Origin: Variovorax sp. OK212
Lineage (GTDB): Bacteria; Pseudomonadota; Gammaproteobacteria; Burkholderiales; Burkholderiaceae_C
Direction of reading: 5' to 3'
Assembly: GCF_900112425.1 (NCBI RefSeq)
Contig: NZ_FOLP01000011.1
Span: forward strand, 124,001-188,000
Length of the DNA: 64,000 nucleotides
In this document: positions 15,713 to 23,841 of the stretch, one piece after another
Numbering within the stretch: position 1 is the first letter of the stretch
How the letters are laid out: every line of letters starts with the position of its first letter
Program-made: the position numbers and the translations under genes
Notes under the pieces: generated by a model
Seen by the model: only the letters and a program-made list of their open reading frames with translations
What the model was told of the DNA's origin: nothing
Databases searched by the model: none

Positions 15713-17583
15713 TCCTTCTCGCCGCGGCCCCCGCCGTGGCCTGGGGCCAGTCGTGCCAGCCGCAGGTCGATCGCATCGAGGCAGCCCAGGCGCGCGCTGA
15801 CGACGGCGCCCGGCCGGCCGAGGGGTGGAGCCCGGTCACGCTGCCCGACCTCTGGTCGGCGCGCTGGCCCGCGCACGACGGCACGGCCTGGTACCGCATC
15901 GACTGGCGCCAGACCTGCGGCGGCACCGCCGAGCCGCTGGCCATTGCCATCGACTACCTCAACATGGCCGGCGCGGTCTTCCTCAACGACGACCTGCTGT
16001 GGACCGACCGCCACCTGGCCGAGCCGCTCAGCCGCAGCTGGAACACGCCGCGCTACCTGGTCGTTCCGGCGTCCGCGCTGCGGCCCGGGAGCAATTCGCT
16101 GTTCATCAAGGTCGTGGGCAACCGCATCGACGGCGCGGGCCTGGGGCGCGTGCGCATCGGCACGGCCGACGTGGTGGAGCCGTTCTACAGCCACCAGGTG
16201 CTGCTGCGCCGGACGCTGCCCGCGATGAACCTCGTGATCTCCATGACGCTGGGCTGCTTCTTCCTGGTGCTGTGGCTCATGCGGCGCAGCGAGCGCTCCT
16301 ACGGCTGGTATGCCCTCTCCTCGTTCACCTGGCTGCTGTTCGCGAGCAACGCGGTGGCCGCCACGCCGTGGCCCTTCGCCAGCAGCGAGGGCTGGACGCG
16401 CTGGATCATGGCGACGCTGCTGGCCTACACCTGCGCGTTCTGCACCTTCCTGTGCCGTTTCGGCGGCCAGCGTTTCGCGCGGGCCGAGGCCGCGCTGTGG
16501 CTGTCGTCGGGCCTGCTGGCCGCGGTGGTGGCGTTCGTCGGGCGCGAGGGGCTCGCCGCCGTGGCGGCCTTCGTGTTCATCGGCTGCGGGCTGTTGTTCA
16601 TGGCGGCGTGCGTGCGCTTCATCTGGCGCGCGCTCTCGACCCGCAAGCCCGAGCACCTCCTGCTGGCGGTCTGCGTGCTGGGCTTCCTGGTGGCGGCCGT
16701 GCACGACCTGCTGATGGTGATGCGCGTGCTGGACGACGGCCTGGCCTACACCACGGTCTCGGCGCCGTTGATCATGGTGGGCATGTCCGCCATCCTGGCG
16801 TGGAGCTTCACGCGCAACCTGGGGCGCATCGAGCGCTTCAACCTCGAGCTGGAAGAGCGCATTGCCGCCACCCGCCACGAGCTCACCCAGACCCTGAAGC
16901 GCGAGCACACGCTGGAGCTGACCAATGCCCGGCTGGGCGAGCGGCTGCAGCTCGCGCACGACCTGCACGACGGCCTGGGCGGCTCGCTGGTGCGCTCCAT
17001 CGCGCTGGTGGAGCAGTCGGCGCACGCGCTCGAGCCGAACCAGTACCTGTCGATGTTCAAGTCGCTGCGCGACGACCTGCGCCAGGTCATCGACAGCAGC
17101 TCCAGCGCGTCGGCGCGCGTGGCGGCCACGCCGACCGAATGGATCGCGCCGATCCGGCACCGCTTCAACCGCATCTTCGAGGAGCTGGGCGTCGCGGGGC
17201 GCTGGCAGGTGCCGGCCCGTTGGCCGTGCGAGATCTCGGCCAAGCAGATGCTGGGGTTGACGCGCTTCCTCGAGGAGGCGCTCACCAACGTCATCAAGCA
17301 CAGCCGCGCGCGGGTCTTCGAAGTGACGCTGCGGGAGCTCGCGCACGACCGCTTCAGCCTGGCGATCGAGGACGACGGCGTGGGGTTCGATGTGGAGGTG
17401 ATGGCCGGCGGGGGCGCGAGCGTGGGAGGGGGTGCGGGTGCGGCTGCCGTGGCCGGCATCGGCTTGCGCAGCATGGACGCCCGCATCGTGCGCATCGGCG
17501 GCACGCTGAGCATCGCGTCCTCGCCCGGGTGCACGCGGCTGGAGGCCCATGTGCGCGTCGTGCCTTCGGACGCGGGCCGATGA
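15622..17583 (+). CDS. Membrane sensor histidine kinase (HisKA_3 type), 7TM-like sensor
   Basis: About 653 residues if started at ATG 15622. A signal-like hydrophobic stretch (LAGLILLAAAPAVAWG) precedes a periplasmic beta-rich sensor domain with a carbohydrate-binding-like look (WYRIDW, NDDLLWTDR), about seven hydrophobic segments (residues ~195-400), a coiled coil and a HisKA_3 dimerisation domain with His 449 in DLHDGLGG. The ATPase has an N box FLEEALTNVIKH and G1 box EDDGVGFD. No ATG lies between 15622 and the signal peptide; a CTG at 15709 is an alternative, so the start is uncertain. It should phosphorylate the upstream regulator. Confidence 0.88.
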   Translation: MPHQAHLPEARRVVAHQGGLRGALAWLAGLILLAAAPAVAWGQSCQPQVDRIEAAQARADDGARPAEGWSPVTLPDLWSARWPAHDGTAWYRIDWRQTCGGTAEPLAIAIDYLNMAGAVFLNDDLLWTDRHLAEPLSRSWNTPRYLVVPASALRPGSNSLFIKVVGNRIDGAGLGRVRIGTADVVEPFYSHQVLLRRTLPAMNLVISMTLGCFFLVLWLMRRSERSYGWYALSSFTWLLFASNAVAATPWPFASSEGWTRWIMATLLAYTCAFCTFLCRFGGQRFARAEAALWLSSGLLAAVVAFVGREGLAAVAAFVFIGCGLLFMAACVRFIWRALSTRKPEHLLLAVCVLGFLVAAVHDLLMVMRVLDDGLAYTTVSAPLIMVGMSAILAWSFTRNLGRIERFNLELEERIAATRHELTQTLKREHTLELTNARLGERLQLAHDLHDGLGGSLVRSIALVEQSAHALEPNQYLSMFKSLRDDLRQVIDSSSSASARVAATPTEWIAPIRHRFNRIFEELGVAGRWQVPARWPCEISAKQMLGLTRFLEEALTNVIKHSRARVFEVTLRELAHDRFSLAIEDDGVGFDVEVMAGGGASVGGGAGAAAVAGIGLRSMDARIVRIGGTLSIASSPGCTRLEAHVRVVPSDAGR

Positions 17584-17593
17584 ACGACGGCGC

Positions 17594-18196
17594 CTAGCGC
17601 TGCCCGTCGTTCGCCGCGATCTGCTCGGCCGCGAGGCCGCCCACCCGCGGATGGATGCGCCCGCCGTTCGACATCACCAGCGCGAACAGGATCTCGTCGG
17701 GCCGCGGCGCGTCCTGGATGCCGATCTCGACCGACGAGAAATGGCTGCGCACATAGGCCGCGTGCACATGGTGCAGCGGCACCATCAGCCGGTAGCCGGC
17801 ACCGGCCACCGCCTTCACCGAAGGCACGATGGCCCTGGGCTCGCCCAGCGCTTCGCGCATGGCCCAGCCTCCGGCCTCGTGCCACACGGCGCCATGCTCC
17901 ATCTCGCCGTTGACGCCGACGATGGCGGCCTTGCCGTAGGCCTCGACCTGGTCGCGGCCCAGCGAGCGCACCAGCTCTTCGGCCAGGCTTGCGCCGATGG
18001 GCTTCACGGCCTCCATGAACGGGAGCAGGTCGGGCTCGAAGCGGCCTGCACAGGGGTTGCGGATGACCGCGCAGGCCGAGGCCACGAGGATCGGCCGGCT
18101 CACGCGCGGCCCGCCCTCGTGGAAGATCATCTCGATGTTCAGGCTGCGCTTGCGGATGTCGATGGGCGGCAGGGCGGTGGCGGTCATGGTGTTCAT
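17594..18196 (-). CDS. Amino acid synthesis family protein (PF06684-type)
   Basis: A 200-residue protein recognised from family motifs: DIRKRSLNIEMIFHEGG, NPCAGRFEPDL, EAYGKAAIVGVNGEMEHG, FSSVEIGIQDAPRPDEI and GGRIHPRVGG. The biochemical role of the family is poorly defined. The ATG at 18196 overlaps the cyoD stop (ATGA), coupling it to the cytochrome operon; ATG 18187 is an alternative with AAGGA better spaced. It ends 10 bases from the convergent histidine kinase gene. Its place behind cyoABCD is unexpected. Confidence 0.82.
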   Translation of the reverse strand: MNTMTATALPPIDIRKRSLNIEMIFHEGGPRVSRPILVASACAVIRNPCAGRFEPDLLPFMEAVKPIGASLAEELVRSLGRDQVEAYGKAAIVGVNGEMEHGAVWHEAGGWAMREALGEPRAIVPSVKAVAGAGYRLMVPLHHVHAAYVRSHFSSVEIGIQDAPRPDEILFALVMSNGGRIHPRVGGLAAEQIAANDGQR

Positions 18197-18657
18197 TCCT
18201 TGGCCCGCGCCTCGGCGGGCGTCAGCTGCATGGGCATCATGTTGAGGTTGGCGTTGTGCATCACCCAGAGCGAGCCCGCGACCACGATGGCGATGAGCAG
18301 CGCGGTGCAGATGAAGATGCCCGTGTTGGAGCGCTGGTCCGGCGAGCTGCCCATGTGAAGGAAGTACACCAGCTGCACCAGCAGCTGCGCCACGCACAGC
18401 ATGACGATGACGGGCAGGCGCAGCTGGCGCGGCAGCACGTCGAGCATGACCGCGCCGAACGACGCGAAGGTGAGCAGCAGCGACAGCGCGAAGCCGACGG
18501 TGTAGCTCTTCAGCGAACCGTGCGAACCGTGCGACCCGTGCGCGCCATGCGAGGGCGAGTCGATCGTCACGCCGCGCGAATCCACGGCAACGGCCGATGC
18601 GCGCGACTGCACCGAGATGGCGGGGCCGCGCGGGCGCACGGCGTTGGAAGCGGTCAT
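18193..18657 (-). CDS. cyoD: Cytochrome bo3 ubiquinol oxidase subunit IV
   Basis: A 154-residue subunit IV, longer than the ~110 of E. coli CyoD because of an N-terminal extension of about 50 residues. It contains the His/Gly/Ser repeat GAHGSHGSHGS, encoded by a 9-bp tandem array. Three hydrophobic helices follow (SYTVGFALSLLLTFASFGAV; LPVIVMLCVAQLLVQLVYFL; FICTALLIAIVVAGSLWVMH). It assists assembly of the oxidase. It overlaps cyoC and the downstream gene by 4 bases each. Confidence 0.92.
   Translation of the reverse strand: MTASNAVRPRGPAISVQSRASAVAVDSRGVTIDSPSHGAHGSHGSHGSLKSYTVGFALSLLLTFASFGAVMLDVLPRQLRLPVIVMLCVAQLLVQLVYFLHMGSSPDQRSNTGIFICTALLIAIVVAGSLWVMHNANLNMMPMQLTPAEARAKE
18513..18548 (-). 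repeat. 9-bp tandem array in cyoD coding for His-Gly-(Ser/Ala) repeats
   Basis: Four units on the plus strand (GCGAACCGT twice, GCGACCCGT, GCGCGCCAT) encode the HG(S/A) repeats near the CyoD N-terminus. Confidence 0.75.
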
Positions 18658-19304
18658 GTGAACTCTCGCAGGTAGATGAAGGTGAAGACGCAGATCCACA
18701 CCAGGTCCAGGAAGTGCCAGAACAGGCTCAGGCAGGCCAGGCGGCGGCGCGTCACGGGCGTGAGCCCGAAGTGGTGGATCTGGTGCAGCATCACGGCCAG
18801 CCACAGCAGGCCGAAGCTCACGTGCAGGCCGTGCGTGCCCACCAGCGTGAAGTACGCCGACAGGTAGGCGCTGGCCTGCGGCACGGCGCCGCGGTGGATC
18901 AGCTCCGCGAACTCGTACGCCTCCATGCCCACGAAGGCCGCGCCCAGCACGAAGGTGGCCAGCAGCCAGCCCGTGCCGTGGCGCAGCTTGCCCGCGTTCA
19001 GCGAGAGCGTGGCCAGGCCGAAGGTGAAGCTGCTGAGCAGCAGCAGCATGGTCTCGCCCAGCACGAACTCCAGCTCGAACAGGCCGCGCCCCGTGGGCCC
19101 GTTCGCCGTGGCACCCGCGAGCACGCCGAAGGTGGCGAACAGCACCGCGAAGATCAGGCAGTCGCTCATCAGGTAGATCCAGAAGCCCATGGTGGTCCGG
19201 GCCTCTCCACCGTGGCTGTCATGGCTGTCATGGCTGTCATGGCTGCTATGGCTGTCATGGCCACCGTGCGCGGCGTGGCCCTGCGTCATCTGCAGCGCGC
19301 TCAT
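18654..19304 (-). CDS. cyoC: Cytochrome bo3 ubiquinol oxidase subunit III
   Basis: A 216-residue heme-copper oxidase subunit III. Five hydrophobic segments follow MGFWIYLMSDCLIFAVLF, with EFVLGETMLLLLSSFTFG and VGTHGLHVSFGLLWL typical of CyoC. The N-terminus carries a His/Asp/Ser-rich stretch (HDSHSSHDSHDSHDSHGG, about residues 16-33), encoded by a 9-bp tandem array and absent from the E. coli subunit as I recall it. The start and stop overlap cyoB and cyoD by 4 bases. Confidence 0.95.
   Translation of the reverse strand: MSALQMTQGHAAHGGHDSHSSHDSHDSHDSHGGEARTTMGFWIYLMSDCLIFAVLFATFGVLAGATANGPTGRGLFELEFVLGETMLLLLSSFTFGLATLSLNAGKLRHGTGWLLATFVLGAAFVGMEAYEFAELIHRGAVPQASAYLSAYFTLVGTHGLHVSFGLLWLAVMLHQIHHFGLTPVTRRRLACLSLFWHFLDLVWICVFTFIYLREFT
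19213..19260 (-). repeat. 9-bp tandem array in cyoC coding for His-Asp-Ser repeats
   Basis: Five units of TGGCTGTCA on the plus strand (the fourth is TGGCTGCTA) run from 19213 to 19257 and encode the HDS/HSS repeats of CyoC. The unit is three codons, so copy-number change would keep the frame. Confidence 0.85.
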
Positions 19305-21286
19305 GCCGCGGCTCCCTTCAGTTGCGCGAAGCGCGCGCTCTCGATGCGCTCCACCTCCGAGGCGGGCACGTGGTAGTCCACGTCCCGGTCGTACGAGCGG
19401 AACACGAAGGCCGCGATGGCGCCCGCCAGTGCCGCCGCCGCCACGGCCCACATGTGCCACACCAGCGCGAAGCACATCAGCAGCGCGAACACCGACACGA
19501 TGACGCCCGCGCCGGTGTTGCGCGGCATGTGGATGTCTTCGTACGCCGTGGGCTGCGCGTAGGCGGTGCCGGCCTCCTTGGCGTCCCAGTGCGGCTCGAG
19601 CGAGTCGATGCGCGGCACCAGCGCGAAGTTGTAGAACGGCGCGGGCGAGGCCGTGGCCCATTCCAGGCTGCGGCCGTCCCACGGGTCGCCCGTGAGGTCG
19701 CGGTGCTGCTTGCGGTCGCGAATGCTCACGTAGAACTGCACGCCGATCGCCAGGATGCCCATGCCGATCACCACCGCGCCGACCAGCGCCACGATGAGCC
19801 AGGGCTGCCAGCCCTCGACCACGTAGCTGTTCATGCGGCGCGTCATGCCCATGAAGCCCAGCACGTACAGCGGCATGAAGGCCAGGTAGAAGCCCACCAG
19901 CCAGAGCCAGAACGCGACCTTGCCCCAGTACTCGTTCAGCGTGAAGCCGAACACCTTCGGGAACCAGAAGCTGATGCCCGCGAGGCAGCCGAACAGCACG
20001 CCGCCGATGATCACGTTGTGGAAGTGCGCCACCAGGAACAGGCTGTTGTGCAGCACGAAGTCGGCCCCCGGAATGGCCAGCAGCACGCCGGTCATGCCGC
20101 CGATGGCGAAGGTCACCATGAAGCCGATCGTCCACATCGTGGCCGAGTGGAAGCGGATGCGCCCGCGGTACATGGTGAACAGCCAGTTGAACAGCTTCAC
20201 GCCCGTGGGAATGGAGATGATCGAGGTCATGATCCCGAAGAACGCATTCACGTTCGCGCCCGAGCCCATCGTGAAGAAGTGGTGCAGCCACACGAAGAAC
20301 GACAGCACGCCGATCGACGAAGTGGCGTACACCATCGACGTGTAGCCGAACAGCGGCTTGCGCGAGAAGGTGGCGATGATTTCCGAGAACGCGCCGAAGC
20401 ACGGCAGGATCAGCACGTACACCTCGGGATGGCCCCAGACCCAGATGAGGTTGATGTACATCATGGCGTTGCCGCCCAGGTCGTTGGTGAAGAAGTGCAT
20501 GCCCAGGTAGCGGTCCATGGTCAGCAGCGCCAGCGTGGCGGTGAGCACCGGGAAGATCGCCACGATCAGGATGTTGGTGATCAGCGCGGTCCAGGTGAAC
20601 ACCGGCATCTTCATCAGCGTCATGCCGGGCGCGCGCATGCGCAGGATGGTCACGATGAAGTTGATGCCCGTCAGCGTGGTCCCCAGGCCCGACACCTGCA
20701 ATGACCAGATGTAGTAGTCCACCCCCACCGTCGGGCTGTAGCCCAGCTCCGAGAGCGGCGGGTAGGCCACCCAGCCGGTGGCGGCGAAGTCGCCGACGAA
20801 CATCGACATCATCACCAGCGCCGCGCCCGCCACGCCGAGCCACAGGCTCAGCGAGTTGACGAACGGGTAGGCCACGTCGCGCGCGCCGATCTGCAGCGGC
20901 ACGATGACGTTCATCAAGCCCACGATCAGCGGCGTGGCCACGAAGAAGATCATGATCACGCCGTGCGCCGTGAAGATCTGGTCGTAGTGGTGCGGCGGCA
21001 GGTAGCCTTCGTTGCCGCCGCTGGCCATGGCCTGCTGCACGCGCATCATGAGCGCGTCGGCAAAGCCGCGCAGCAGCATCACCAGCGCCAGCAGGATGTA
21101 CATCACGCCGATGCGCTTGTGGTCCACCGAGGTGAACCACTCCGTCCACAGGTAGCCCCACTTGCCGTAATGGGTGATGGCGCCGAGCAGCGCCGCGCCC
21201 AGCAGGATCACCGCGCACAGCGTGCCCATGATGATGGGCTCGTGCAGCGGGATGGCGGAGAGGTCGAGTTTTCCGAGCAGGGACAT
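19301..21286 (-). CDS. cyoB: Cytochrome bo3 ubiquinol oxidase subunit I
   Basis: The 661-residue catalytic subunit, essentially the E. coli CyoB length. It reduces O2 to water at the heme o3-CuB centre and pumps protons. Motifs seen are TAHGVIMIFFVATPL (low-spin heme ligand region), WVWGHPEVYVLILP (CuB His and cross-linked Tyr, K channel), VWLHHFFTMG (two CuB His) and VAHFHNVIIGG (heme ligands). ATG 21286 gives the normal MSLLGKLDLSAIP start. No cyoE (heme O synthase) follows, so that gene must lie elsewhere. Confidence 0.97.
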   Translation of the reverse strand: MSLLGKLDLSAIPLHEPIIMGTLCAVILLGAALLGAITHYGKWGYLWTEWFTSVDHKRIGVMYILLALVMLLRGFADALMMRVQQAMASGGNEGYLPPHHYDQIFTAHGVIMIFFVATPLIVGLMNVIVPLQIGARDVAYPFVNSLSLWLGVAGAALVMMSMFVGDFAATGWVAYPPLSELGYSPTVGVDYYIWSLQVSGLGTTLTGINFIVTILRMRAPGMTLMKMPVFTWTALITNILIVAIFPVLTATLALLTMDRYLGMHFFTNDLGGNAMMYINLIWVWGHPEVYVLILPCFGAFSEIIATFSRKPLFGYTSMVYATSSIGVLSFFVWLHHFFTMGSGANVNAFFGIMTSIISIPTGVKLFNWLFTMYRGRIRFHSATMWTIGFMVTFAIGGMTGVLLAIPGADFVLHNSLFLVAHFHNVIIGGVLFGCLAGISFWFPKVFGFTLNEYWGKVAFWLWLVGFYLAFMPLYVLGFMGMTRRMNSYVVEGWQPWLIVALVGAVVIGMGILAIGVQFYVSIRDRKQHRDLTGDPWDGRSLEWATASPAPFYNFALVPRIDSLEPHWDAKEAGTAYAQPTAYEDIHMPRNTGAGVIVSVFALLMCFALVWHMWAVAAAALAGAIAAFVFRSYDRDVDYHVPASEVERIESARFAQLKGAAA

Positions 21287-21290
21287 GGGC

Positions 21291-22304
21291 TTACTCTCCG
21301 CCGGCCGGCACGGCTTGGGTGCCCAGGGCACCCAGGTTCACGGGCCGTGCGGCCTGCAGGCGCAGCGGGAACTCCGGCGTCTCGGGGCCGCAGATGTCGT
21401 TGGCGGCCATTTCTTCCACGCTCATGCCCATGTACTGGTTGGCAATGGCGTCGAACAGGCCGGTCTCCACCTTCGCGTAGGTGGCGGGCGTGTTCTTCAC
21501 GCTGGGCACCTCGAGCTTGCGGTAGGCGGCGAGCGACAGCGTTTCGCTCGACGCGCGGGCCTGCGCGAGCCAGCCGTCGAAGTCGGCGCGCGTCATGGCC
21601 GCGGCCTTGAAGTTCATGCCCGAGAAGCCGTGGCCGCTGTAGGCGGCGGACATGCCGTCGTACGCGCCCGTGTGGTTGGCGATCAGGTGCAGCTGCGTCT
21701 GCATGCCGGGCATGGCATAGACCTGGCTGCCCAGCTGGGGAATGAAGAAGGAATTCATCAGCGAATGCGCGGTGAGTTTGAAAGCGATCGGCGTGTCCAC
21801 GGGCACGGCCAGCTGGTTGACGGTGGCCACGCCGAGGTCCGGGTAGATGAACAGCCACTTCCAGTTCATGGCCACCACCTCCACGCGCAGGGGAGGCACC
21901 TCGGACACGAGCGGCTTGTAGGGGTCGAGCGAGTGCGTGGTGCGCCAGATCAGCACCGCCAGGAAGGCGACGATCACGCACGGAATGCCCCACACCACCA
22001 CCTCGATGCGCGTGGAGTGCGCCCACTTGGGCGCGTAGGTGGCGCGCGTGTTGGTCTCGCGGTAGCGCCAGGCGAACCACAGCGTGAGCACGATCACCGG
22101 AATGACCACGGCCAGCATGATCGCCAGCGCCAGCACGATGAGGTGCTTCTCCTGCGCGCCGATGTCGCCCTTGGGGTCGAACAGCGTCATGCCGCAGCCG
22201 GAGAGCAGGAGCAGCGGGGCGAGCAGCCCGAAGCGGGCGAGCTGGGCAAGGCGGTGCGGGGTTGCTGGCCCGCGCCGGGTGGGTTGGGTGCTATTGGCAG
22301 GCAT
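21291..22304 (-). CDS. cyoA: Cytochrome bo3 ubiquinol oxidase subunit II (lipoprotein)
   Basis: A 337-residue subunit II with lipobox LLSGC, two membrane helices and a cupredoxin domain (VEVVAMNWKWLFIYPDLGVA, LMNSFFIPQLGSQVYAMPG). The Cys pair of a CuA site is absent, as expected for a quinol oxidase. A C-terminal COX_ARM-like extension follows. The ATG at 22304 lies inside the right arm (as transcribed) of a perfect 12-bp inverted repeat, and no ribosome-binding site is obvious. It is first in cyoABCD and divergent from a MocR gene. Confidence 0.95.
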   Translation of the reverse strand: MPANSTQPTRRGPATPHRLAQLARFGLLAPLLLLSGCGMTLFDPKGDIGAQEKHLIVLALAIMLAVVIPVIVLTLWFAWRYRETNTRATYAPKWAHSTRIEVVVWGIPCVIVAFLAVLIWRTTHSLDPYKPLVSEVPPLRVEVVAMNWKWLFIYPDLGVATVNQLAVPVDTPIAFKLTAHSLMNSFFIPQLGSQVYAMPGMQTQLHLIANHTGAYDGMSAAYSGHGFSGMNFKAAAMTRADFDGWLAQARASSETLSLAAYRKLEVPSVKNTPATYAKVETGLFDAIANQYMGMSVEEMAANDICGPETPEFPLRLQAARPVNLGALGTQAVPAGGE

Positions 22305-22349
22305 ACAAGAAGGTCATATGTATGGATTTATATGGGGCTTCTTGTATGC
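22301..22349. promoter_or_regulatory. Perfect 12-bp inverted repeat over the cyoA start and promoter
   Basis: GCATACAAGAAG at 22301-22312 is repeated as its exact reverse complement at 22338-22349, with a 25-base AT-rich spacer. The spacer holds a good -10 (TATAAAT on the minus strand, 22326-22332) and CATACATATGAC. One arm contains the cyoA start codon. It is either an operator pair around the promoter or, if transcription starts further upstream, a hairpin burying the start codon. Confidence 0.75.
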
Positions 22350-22389
22350 TATTCGTCGCAGCCGACTCTGCGAACTAGGCAAAGTGACT

Positions 22390-22410
22390 CATACATGACC
22401 CATACATGAC
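22390..22410 (+). promoter_or_regulatory. Two direct CATACATGAC repeats at the MocR start (probable autoregulatory sites)
   Basis: CATACATGAC at 22390-22399 and 22401-22410 are spaced one helical turn apart (11 bp); the second contains the ATG of the MocR gene. A close copy, CATACATATGAC, lies on the minus strand at 22313-22324. Direct repeats are the usual recognition pattern of MocR/GntR proteins. Confidence 0.65.
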
Positions 22411-23797
22411 GCCATCGACTCCCCCCATCGAACGCAGCTGGGCCGAGGTCTTCGCCGCCGGCAAGGGCTCGCGCTACCTGCGCATCCTTTCGCTGGTCGA
22501 GCGCTCCGTGGCCGAAGGGCAGCTGCAGCCGGGCGACCGGCTGCCGCCGCAACGCCGCCTGGCCGAGCTGCTGGGCGTGGACCTCACGACCGTGACGCGC
22601 GCCTATGCCGAGGCCAAGGAGCGCGGCCTGGTGGAATCGCGCGGGCCCAGCGGCACCTTCGTGTCGGCGCCGGCGGTCGACTTCGCGCCGCGCATCGACC
22701 TGAGCATGAACATGCCGCCCGCGCCCGAGGGCTCGAACCTGCTGGCGCTGCTGCAGAAGGGGCTGGCCGAGGTGCTCGCGCGCAACAACGCCGACCTGCT
22801 AATGACCTACCACCCGGCCGGCGGCAGCCGCGCCGACCGCATGGCCGGCTGCCGCTGGCTCGCGCCGATGTTCGGCCCGCTGGACGTGTCGCGCGTGGCG
22901 GTGTGCCCCGGCGCGCAGTCGGCGCTGGCCGCGCTGGTGCTGGTGCTCACGCGCCCGGGCGATGCCATCCTGGCCGAGCCGCTGGTGTATCCGGGGCTGA
23001 TCTCCGTCGCGGGGCGCCTGGGCCGCCGCGTGATCGCCGTGGCCACCGACGCGCTCGGCATGCGGCCCGACGCGCTGGCGCAGGCCTGCGGCGCGCAGGG
23101 CGCCACCGTGCTCTACCTGAACCCCACCATCCAGAACCCGGTGGCGCGCACCATGCCCGCCGCGCGCCGCCGGCAGCTCGCGAAGGTGGCGCAGCGCAAG
23201 GGCCTGCGCATCATCGAGGACGATCCGTACTGGTTGTTCGAAGCGAACCCGCCGGAACCCGTCGCCGCACTCGCGCCCGCGTCGACGTACTACCTGTCGA
23301 CCCTGTCCAAGTGCCTCACGCCGGGCCTGCGCACGGCCTACGTGCGCCTGCCCGACGCGCAGGACGAGGCGGACTTTCTCGATGCGTTGCGCTCGTTCGC
23401 GCTCATGGCCTCGCCGCTGCCCACCGCGCTGGCCACGCAGTGGGTGCACGACGGCTCGGCCAAGCACCTGCTCGAGCAGGTGCGCGCGGAAACCTGGGCG
23501 CGCCACGACCTGGCCAGCGGCATCCTGGGCATGCCGCTGAGCGAAGCGGGCCGCGGCATCCACGTGTGGCACGTGCTGCCTCCGCGCTGGACCGCGCCCG
23601 AGCTGGCGCGCGCGGCGCTGGCCGAAGGGCTGTCGGTGACGCCGTCGGCATCGTTCGCGGTGGGGGGCGAGGCGCCGAACGCGGTGCGGCTGTCGCTGGG
23701 CGCCGTGCGCGGCCGTGCGCCGCTGGCCGATGCGCTGCACCGGCTGAAGGCACTGCTGGAGCGCGAGCCCGTGGTCGAGCGGCGCGTGGTGATCTGA
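22406..23797 (+). CDS. MocR-type GntR regulator with aminotransferase-like domain
   Basis: A 463-residue fusion of a GntR winged helix (about 25-90; QPGDRLPPQRRLAELLGVDL, TVTRAYAEAKERGLV) and a fold-type I aminotransferase domain (about 115-460). The PLP-binding lysine is Lys 302 in STLSKCLTPG, and other PLP-site motifs are present (YLNPTIQNPVA, IIEDDPYW). Such proteins sense PLP or amino-group compounds. It is divergent from cyoABCD with 101 bases between, and that gap holds repeats likely to be its operators. No ribosome-binding site is visible. Confidence 0.92.
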   Translation: MTPSTPPIERSWAEVFAAGKGSRYLRILSLVERSVAEGQLQPGDRLPPQRRLAELLGVDLTTVTRAYAEAKERGLVESRGPSGTFVSAPAVDFAPRIDLSMNMPPAPEGSNLLALLQKGLAEVLARNNADLLMTYHPAGGSRADRMAGCRWLAPMFGPLDVSRVAVCPGAQSALAALVLVLTRPGDAILAEPLVYPGLISVAGRLGRRVIAVATDALGMRPDALAQACGAQGATVLYLNPTIQNPVARTMPAARRRQLAKVAQRKGLRIIEDDPYWLFEANPPEPVAALAPASTYYLSTLSKCLTPGLRTAYVRLPDAQDEADFLDALRSFALMASPLPTALATQWVHDGSAKHLLEQVRAETWARHDLASGILGMPLSEAGRGIHVWHVLPPRWTAPELARAALAEGLSVTPSASFAVGGEAPNAVRLSLGAVRGRAPLADALHRLKALLEREPVVERRVVI

Positions 23798-23841
23798 GGA
23801 CGGTGGGACTGGCGACGGGCGGAGCGAAAGAGAATCCAGGC

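Noticed and set aside
17594..22304. cyoE at the end of the cytochrome operon
   Set aside because: The last gene has amino acid synthesis-family motifs and no prenyltransferase motifs or multiple membrane helices.
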